From Oenanthe sinensis (taxonomy: Eukaryota; Streptophyta; Magnoliopsida; Apiales; Apiaceae), in contig CM053810.1 of the NCBI GenBank assembly GCA_028671895.1, forward strand, positions 34,823,501 through 34,887,500: a stretch of 64,000 nt of DNA, read 5' to 3'. Position 1 is the first letter of the stretch; each line of letters starts with the position of its first letter. A program made the translations under genes and the position numbers. Under the pieces are notes generated by a model that saw nothing but the letters and a program-made list of their open reading frames with translations, was not told the origin of the DNA and ran no database searches. Of the stretch, positions 57,525 through 64,000 are shown piece by piece.

Positions 57525-58815
57525 TGTAAAGCATAATGTAAAGTAATATGTAATAGTGATAACGATAACTCAACTAAGAAAAAAAGACAGACAAATAATA
57601 CTAATTTGCAGCATAGGAATCCGGAAGGACATGTAAACAGGAATCATACATACATCATTGCAGAGCATTCAAGATGAAAGGATTACTGAACGTCAGCGAA
57701 AGAAGTTCATCAATATGTTCTGGTCTCAACAACAAATAAGAGTTCAGAAGATTTCTTATTAAAGACAGTGTAATGATTTAAGTATAATTATCAAAGGGTT
57801 TCAGTGATCAGAAACAATGCAATAGTCAAGGTTAATCAGCTGAAACAGAACAGAAGTCAAGGGAATTCAATTCAGTGTTAGTCGTTTGTGAAAAAGACCA
57901 GTGCACCAAGCGTCAGCACAACAAGAAAAGAATTGTCTTGGTTAATCAAAAGAAATTCAGTTGATCAAGCCAGAAGAGTGAAAACCAAGTGGTAAATACT
58001 TCAAGAATTCAAGACACTGGTTAAGGCAAGTATTACTACATTTTGGTGTTCCAGTACACTTAAAACCATGGAGAGGCATAACAAAATATTTCCCTTGATG
58101 TGTAATGGAGTTAAAGACACAACAAAAGTTATTAGACATGTTTGTGGTGCTTATACAGTGTGTCAAGAGTATAGGCGCAACAAACAAGTCACTTTGGCGC
58201 AACATAAAGAACAAGCGCAAGGAAACACTTAGAAAAGATATAGATTGTATTTGGTGGCGCCTATACATAGCAGTAAGAGTATAGGCGCAACAAACAATAT
58301 CTATAGGTGCAAGGAAACTTGTTGAAGGTTCTAAGTAATTTGGTGGCGCCTACATAAGGTTAATGGTGTACAGGCGCAACAAAAGATTAAAGGCGTAACA
58401 AAGGGATTTAGTGGCGCCTACATACTGCACTCACTCTTCAAGCGCAACAAAGGACTTGCATTGTTGGAAAATCAATTCATTTGATTTCCAAAAGGCTACA
58501 CAAATATATGTGAGTTTAATTCAAAAGAATCAGAGTGCATCTTCTTCAGAAAACTCAACAAACTTACGGGAGCTCCATTAAAGCCAAGCATTAAACACCC
58601 ACATGTATTTTTGTTGTAATATTGGTTGAACCCATAGATGCTAATCATTTGATTAGAAGTGTAGCATCTCAGGGATTTAATAAGATATCTTTATTTCCCC
58701 AAATCATTGTATTTCATATACTATCATTTTTATATCTCACGAACACAAACACTTAATCCGCAATTAAACAAACATCATATTCAATCCCCCCCTTCTGATG
58801 ATTTAGGACCTAACA
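57525..58815 (+). repeat. 3' LTR of element D
   Basis: TGTAAAGCATAATG to GGACCTAACA, 1291 bp, a little shorter than the 5' copy because of small indels in the hairpin region (58150-58445). Confidence 0.92.
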
Positions 58816-59903
58816 TACAATCTAAAAATAAAAGTCATCCAAAAATTATGAACAAAATCCTAACATTCTTCTTCAATATTGTAGTGAAATTTCACAAGTT
58901 TCAAGTTATTTGGAAATGTGTAGCTATTTATTTGAGAAAAAGATGGTTTTGTTGTGTCTATACGCCGAAACAATAGTTGATTATCATTTATCGAAAATTA
59001 TCGACATTTGGACTAAATTTTTGACTCAAAATATATTCAAACATACTATTCCTAATTAATAATGACCATGAAGTCCAATGAATATGTTAGTTGAATTAAA
59101 ATATATTTTATCTAATTAGAAAGAACAATTAAGAGTTTTTGGGATAAAATCTATATTTTTATATAGGCAGGACTTTGTTGAAGCTAAATTGAACAAATAT
59201 ATTTAGAAAATATATTAAAAATATATTCCCCTAAAAAACGTATTCCCTTCAAAACCTTTAAAACAAACACTTTTTTAAATTAATAAAACATTTTTTATTT
59301 CGTAAAAACAGTGTTAAAAATACTGTATTTCTTCATCTTAAGTTTTTACCTCAAAATATAACATATATAAAATTGATTTGATTTTATCATTATTTTGATA
59401 AATCCTATCTAATTATATGTTGAGAGATAATCATTAATTTTGTTTATAAAAATAGTTTGACTCAATTTGACTTTATTATCTTTAACTGACAATTCGAATA
59501 TCCTAAGGAAAGATAACTATGTTAATTATTAATTTTCTAACCCTAATTTAATTTACACTTATCTTTAAAATAAAATAATCAAAACCTAAACAAAAAATTA
59601 TATCTCACATAATAAATATATTGTAAATAATTGAATAATAAAATACATGTATAAAATATAAAAAATATTAACGCGGATTATGTATTTATAAAAATATAAA
59701 AATATGTAAATATAATTATATATTAACATTTTATTATAAATTATTTTTTAATTTTGTGATAGTATCTTACCAATTTTGTTCATTTATTGTACAAAATATA
59801 TTCCTCCAACTTTAATATCAATAATTAAGTTATAAATAATATTATAGTTACCTAAAAAAATGATATTAAATTACTAAAATGAGTGGAATAAATCATTTAT
59901 AAA
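58816..59903. other. AT-rich intergenic stretch
   Basis: Very AT-rich, with no ORF or RNA gene I can support. The ORF starting 58707 begins inside the LTR and has no recognisable product. Confidence 0.6.
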
Positions 59904-60768
59904 AGGCTTATTTACAATTTAAACCATGTGTTATTACCAATATACAATTCAAGTCATCTTTTAATATATTTAGTAAATTTAACCCTACGTTTTTTAACTA
60001 TTTACAATTGAAACTTTTTTTTAAATAATTAGTAAATTTTTAAATTAATTAGTAAATTTAACCCTATATTTTTTAACTATGTACAATTGAAATCTTTTTT
60101 AAAATAAATAATAAATTTAACCCTACGTTTTAAAACATTTAGTAAATTTAACATTGACTTTTTAATTTCGGAATAAAATAAATTTTATATTGAAAAAGTA
60201 TTTTCGAGAATATATTCACCGAAGAGTATTTTTGAAAATAAATTAAATTCGGTGATGAACATTCATGAATATATTGAGTGGGAAGTGTGATTGCAAGATG
60301 GAATAATATAAACACATATTAAAATTTTATTGAACATATATAATATATTATACATATAGATATATTAATATAGAAAAGAACATCTAAATATTCATTTTAT
60401 AAGAAAAAATCCTAATAATTGCAAATATCTATTATGCTTAGATAATATTTATACAAAAAAATTTGATAATAGTGCATTTGACGAATATTTATTCAAAATT
60501 TTGTCGGAAAATTTATTTTATTCCGAAATTAAAAAGTCAATGTTAAATTTGCTAAATGTTTTAAAATGTAGGGTAACATTTACTATTTATTTTTAAAAAA
60601 GTTTCAATTATACATAGTTCAAAAACATATGGTTAAATTTACTAATTATTTTAAAAAATGTTTCAATTATAAATAGTTGAAAAACGTAAGGTTAAATTTA
60701 CTAAATATATTAAAAGAGGGTTTGAATTGTATATTGTTAATAACACAGAGTTTAAATTATATTTAAGC
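59904..60768. mobile_element. fold-back or long-TIR MITE-like element
   Basis: The left arm (about 59904-60195) and right arm (about 60507-60768) are inverted copies over some 260-290 bases, from GCTTATTTACAATTTAAACC at the outer left to the centre near TTCGGAATAAAATAAATTTT. Each arm also holds three direct repeats of TAGTAAATTTAACCCTACG followed by TTTTTAACTATTTACAATTG. A 310-base centre without coding potential separates the arms. The family is unknown; the target duplication is not clear in the AT-rich flanks. Confidence 0.72.
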
Positions 60769-61153
60769 GTATATAAAATCATATTATAATATATATGTAA
60801 ATTAATCTGAACAATATATCTTAATTTTTGAATTTTGCATATTCATAAAAATAAATTATATTAAAATTATTCAGATATTATGATTCAGATTTATCAAATA
60901 ACTTATTTAATATTTATATTAGTGATTCAGATTCTAAATCATTCAAAAATTTCAATAATTCAAAAAAAATGATTCAGATTTACGAAAAAACCTTGAATTT
61001 ATTAATATAGGATAGACCATAAATATTTTTACTCCTTGATTGTAAAGTGTTACACGAACCATCTGGGGCAGATAATGAAGGAAGTGATCAATGGATAAGC
61101 AAATTTCGATTAAAAAACTGCGACATTTGCGTGGATGTTACATTTATTTATTA
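60769..61153. other. AT-rich upstream region of the host gene
   Basis: AT-rich until about 61030, then of more mixed composition. No gene or strong element seen. It ends at the MITE target ta. Confidence 0.5.
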
Positions 61154-61408
61154 CTCCCTCAATCTCACCCAATTGTTAAGGTTTCGATGAGAAGCTCCGG
61201 CATGCATTTTAAGGTATATAATTAAATAACTTATTTTTTAATTTTTTTTCTGAATAAAAAATTAATGTTTAAATTTTTAATGTTTAAATTTAATGTTTAA
61301 ACTTTTATTTATAAAAAAAATTTAAAAATAAGTTATGGAACTATACTTTATATGCAACGTGCCAGACTTTGTCTCCGAAATGTTAACAATTACGTGGTAC
61401 TGAGGGAC
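61154..61408. mobile_element. Stowaway-like MITE (255 bp)
   Basis: Terminal inverted repeats start CTCCCTCAATCTCACCCAAT on the left and, on the opposite strand from the right, GTCCCTCAGTACCACGTAAT. Both continue through AATTGTTAA and a TAACTTATTTTT block. It is flanked by ta (61152-61153 and 61409-61410). The CTCCCTC terminus and TA target are typical of Stowaway/mariner MITEs. Confidence 0.82.
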
Positions 61409-61420
61409 TATATATTTATG
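61409..61420 (+). promoter_or_regulatory. putative TATA box of the DUF3754 gene
   Basis: TATATATTTATG immediately after the MITE, about 135 bases before the ATG, a suitable distance. An ACGTGG G-box-like core (61392-61397) lies inside the MITE right arm. Confidence 0.45.
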
Positions 61421-61554
61421 TAAGAAGCTTTGCCATTGTGCCCAAACAAAGCTTTGTAATTTCTACATTTGGAATATACTATAAACTATATAGCATTACA
61501 CATCATTGAAAATATAGCATGTACGTATGTTGTGACAGAGACATCTGAATAGAA

Positions 61555-63565
61555 ATGAAACCCAATACGGAGGAAAATGATGAGGAGAAGAAGAAAGAAG
61601 TGATTAGATTAGAGAGGGAATCTGTAATTTCGGTACTCAAACCAAGGCTTATTATGACCTTGGCCAATCTCATTAGTATGTATATTTTCTCTCTTTGCAA
61701 TAATTTGGAATTCTTGTTTTTTGTTACCTTTCTCGTTTATGCATTTATTTGGTTTTTACCATTTCGTTAAAGCATGTTGTGGCATTCGATTTCAGTTTTT
61801 ACATTCTTACTTGTTTCAGAATCTACGTTTATTTTTATTGGCCTGCAAATTTGTTATATGTGTTTATTTATATATAAAAAAGAAAAAGAAACATAAACAT
61901 AAAAACATGAAGGTGAGTTTAACAAGTTCGGAATGTTGTTTAATGCAGAACATGATGCTGACAGGGCTGAATTTTTGAAGCTTTGCAAAAGAATTGAGTA
62001 CACAGTTCGAGCGTGGTACCTTCTACAATTTGAGGATTTAATGGTATAATTCCTCTATTTTAGTTTATTTATTTGTACATGTGGGAATTACTATTTCTGA
62101 TAATGATTCCCCAGATGTATTATGGTTGCAGCAACTCTACTCTCTCTTTGATCCTGATAATGGAGCTCAAAAATTGGAGCAGCAGAGCTTGTCTCTGGAA
62201 GAGATCGATATTCTTGAACAGAACTTCCTGGCCCATTTGTTTCAGGTAACTTCTATTGACGACACATCACAACGCACGCACACACACTATGCTGTTGGGT
62301 AACTGTATGGTGGGCAACAAAATGTTTATACCATACTTTTGGTGGCGTTTGGGTCTATCAATTTGCGTGCATTTTCCTGTACCTATAAAGTTATGTATCA
62401 ATTTGAGTTTGAGTTTTCACTGCGCTGTGCATTTGGTTGGATTCAGCCTGTATTTATCTGATGCAGCTCCTTTCAAAATTTTAACCCTGTAATTCGGGCC
62501 GAGCAAGCCGAGTTTCGAGTCGGGCATAATTCGAGCTAGAGTTAATCGAGTCGGGTGAGCTGACTCGTTTAAATAAACGAGCCGGATTATTTTACCGAAC
62601 TCGACTCGGTTATTTCACGAGCCGAGTCGAGTATACTCGCGAGTTATACGAGCCGGATTTAAACAACCCGAGTCGTATAGCTCGCGAGTTTTGGACTTTA
62701 TTAATTTATTTAAATAAAAAAATTCAAAATTTAATGATATTTCCATTTTTTAAAAAAATAATTTGATTTATTTAATGATATTCCAAAAATTTTAAAAAAT
62801 AAAAAAATTAATTTGGCTGGATATATATGAATTAATTTATTTATTTTAATTATTTTTGTAAATGAGCTTTCGATTTTCGAGTTCGAGTCGAGCCGAGATG
62901 AACTCGCGAGTTTCGTGCCGGGCGTAATCGAGTTTCGGGTATACTCGGTTAGCTCGATTACCTTAAACGAGCCGAATATCTACCCGAAATCGGCTAGTTT
63001 CACTAAACGAGCCGAGTCGAGCCCACTTAAACGAGTTCGAGCCGGGCGAGCTGCCCCGTTCGAATTAGAGCTCTAACCACCAAGATTTTAATTTTATAGA
63101 ATTCAGTATGATATTGATATGATTTGCTTACTTTTGGGTTCTGTTAAAGGTTGCAGGTAAGATGTACAAACCTTTTGGGAGTTAAATGTACAATAAAGTT
63201 CATTACGTATTTTAGGCATGCATTAATTATATGCACCTTATCTTTATATTAATTCCTACATATATTTTTTTATAGATTATGTCAAATTTCTACCATCATC
63301 TCGTAGTCTTTACTACCGTCTCCAAGTCTATGTTCTGCCACATAAAGAAGTCAGATTTCGGACAGCGCATATGAATTTTCGTTTTATTCCAATAAGATCT
63401 TGTCGACATGAAAGCTCGTTTTTGACTAATTTATATTGAATTCTCTTTTTGGTTGTGAAGGTTATGGATAAAAGCAACTTCAAGTTAACTACCGATGAAG
63501 AGGTTGATGTTGCACATGCAGGACAATATCTTCTTAATCTTCCAATAGCAGTTGATGAGTCAAAG
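61555..63565 (+). CDS. DUF3754-family protein, exons 1-4 (5' part of gene)
   Basis: The only host gene. Exons: 61555-61675, 61949-62043, 62132-62245 and 63461-63565. All introns start GT and end AG, and the reading frame holds across every junction (40 codons plus one base, 32, 38 and 35 codons). The protein begins with an acidic/lysine N-terminus, then [55 protein letters not shown] and [19 protein letters not shown]. From memory this matches the N-terminal region of plant DUF3754 proteins (TMEM143-like, such as the Arabidopsis protein labelled 'aminopeptidase (DUF3754)'). The biochemical role is not established. The membrane segments of the family would lie in exons beyond the window. The start is the first ATG of the conserved frame. 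The gene continues past 64000. Confidence 0.85.
62488..63078. mobile_element. GC-rich MITE in intron 3 (hAT-like, tentative)
   Basis: A stretch full of GAGCCGAGTCGAG / CTCGACTCGGCTC-type words in both orientations, around an AT-rich centre (62700-62860). The ends are roughly inverted: CTGTAATTCGGGCCGAGC on the left and, on the opposite strand, CTCTAATTCGAACGGGGC on the right. It is inserted in the 1.2 kb intron 3, away from both splice sites. Confidence 0.6.
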
Positions 63566-63610
63566 GTTTGTAATACCTCCAGATTTAGAAGTATAATTGG
63601 CACACTATCT

Positions 63611-64000
63611 GTTGGATCGTAATTAGAAACTACACACAACAATGGGGCAGTTATATAAATTATTAAACAAGAACAGACAGATTAAACCAATTAACAAAAC
63701 AAGCACGAAGGTAAAAACAAGATATATGAATTAGTAACTGTAAGGACAAGAGAAAAGTTAGAATACTTAGCTCTAACAGAAGCTTTTAGCATACACTGAT
63801 AGAATCAAATTAACAGCTGAGTTGCCAAGCCTTACTAGAAGTCTTGACTGTTCTTGAAGAGATTATTGCCCCACTACGCTCTGTTGGGTTGCAGCAATAT
63901 CACTTCCAGGATAAAACAGCACAGAGCACTTCGTCCACAGATACGTAGTACTCAACAGCGACTTGCACCTCAGTTCGCCCAGAAAACCTATGCACAGACT
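63611..64000. repeat. possible LTR start inside intron 4
   Basis: Sequence composition changes at TGTTGGATCGTAATTAG (63611), a TGTTGG-type LTR start. The following 390 bases, more GC-rich than the intron sequence around them, run to the window edge. No PBS, PPT or second end is available, so this is only a suggestion. Confidence 0.3.

Larger units (their letters stand above)
47372..58815 (+). mobile_element. Sirevirus-type Ty1/copia element D
   Basis: Complete from LTR to LTR, same family as A. 5' LTR 47372-48694, PBS, decayed gag, protease and integrase, a deletion, the hairpin spacer, decayed ORF3, PPT, 3' LTR 57525-58815. The target duplications are tacag (47367-47371) and tacaa (58816-58820), one mismatch. 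LTR divergence and many stops suggest an older insertion than the chromovirus. Confidence 0.92.

Noticed and set aside
63328..63642. 104-codon minus-strand ORF
   Set aside because: It is antisense to exon 4 and its splice sites, and has no independent support.

Overview
This window is nuclear DNA of a flowering plant, probably a eudicot with a large, repeat-rich genome. The evidence is nested LTR retrotransposons with tRNA-Met primer sites, MITEs, long AT-rich spacers, and one host gene with GT-AG introns. I see no bacterial, organellar or free-virus gene organisation, and I cannot name the species.

Layout, left to right. (1) 1-11607: Sirevirus-type Ty1/copia element 'A' on the minus strand. 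It has a truncated 3' LTR (1-1091), a very long third ORF downstream of pol (1282-5480), a spacer holding a row of GGCGCC hairpins (about 5850-6250), broken pol (6779-10051) and gag cut off at 11607. (2) 11608-21511: copia element 'B' on the plus strand. Its 5' end is a 2.4 kb palindrome made of two inverted LTR arms, followed by PBS, a long leader, gag, pol with three lesions, PPT and an intact 3' LTR. (3) 21512-about 30673: a second, different Sirevirus-type element 'C' on the minus strand. Its ORF3 is cut by B, and it carries many copies of the short motif AGACTCTGA in its LTR, spacer and coding parts. (4) About 30674-35347: a TA microsatellite and what looks like a 3.45 kb orphan LTR (31456-34906). 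(5) 35392-46502: a minus-strand Ty3/gypsy chromovirus with two nearly identical 4.5 kb LTRs, only 2.1 kb of gutted internal sequence and a perfect TSD (tcgga). It sits inside a small hairpin MITE. (6) 47372-58815: Sirevirus 'D' on the plus strand, same family as A, with both LTRs, a near-perfect TSD, decayed gag, protease and integrase, a deletion that removes RT and RNase H, and a decayed copy of the same giant ORF3. (7) 58816-61153: AT-rich intergenic DNA with an 865 bp fold-back element. (8) 61154-64000: the 5' half of the only host gene, a DUF3754-family protein (four exons visible), with a Stowaway-like MITE touching its putative TATA box, a GC-rich MITE in intron 3 and a possible LTR start in intron 4.

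Most coding sequence belongs to retroelements, and every gag-pol set here is broken, so none looks autonomous. The most notable signals are three. First, a roughly 1,400-codon ORF3 is shared by A and D and has a shorter relative in C. Second, the two Sirevirus families each carry their own unrelated short-motif array, in both the LTR and the pol-ORF3 spacer. Third, the palindromic LTR junction joins two unrelated Sirevirus flanks without a target-site duplication.
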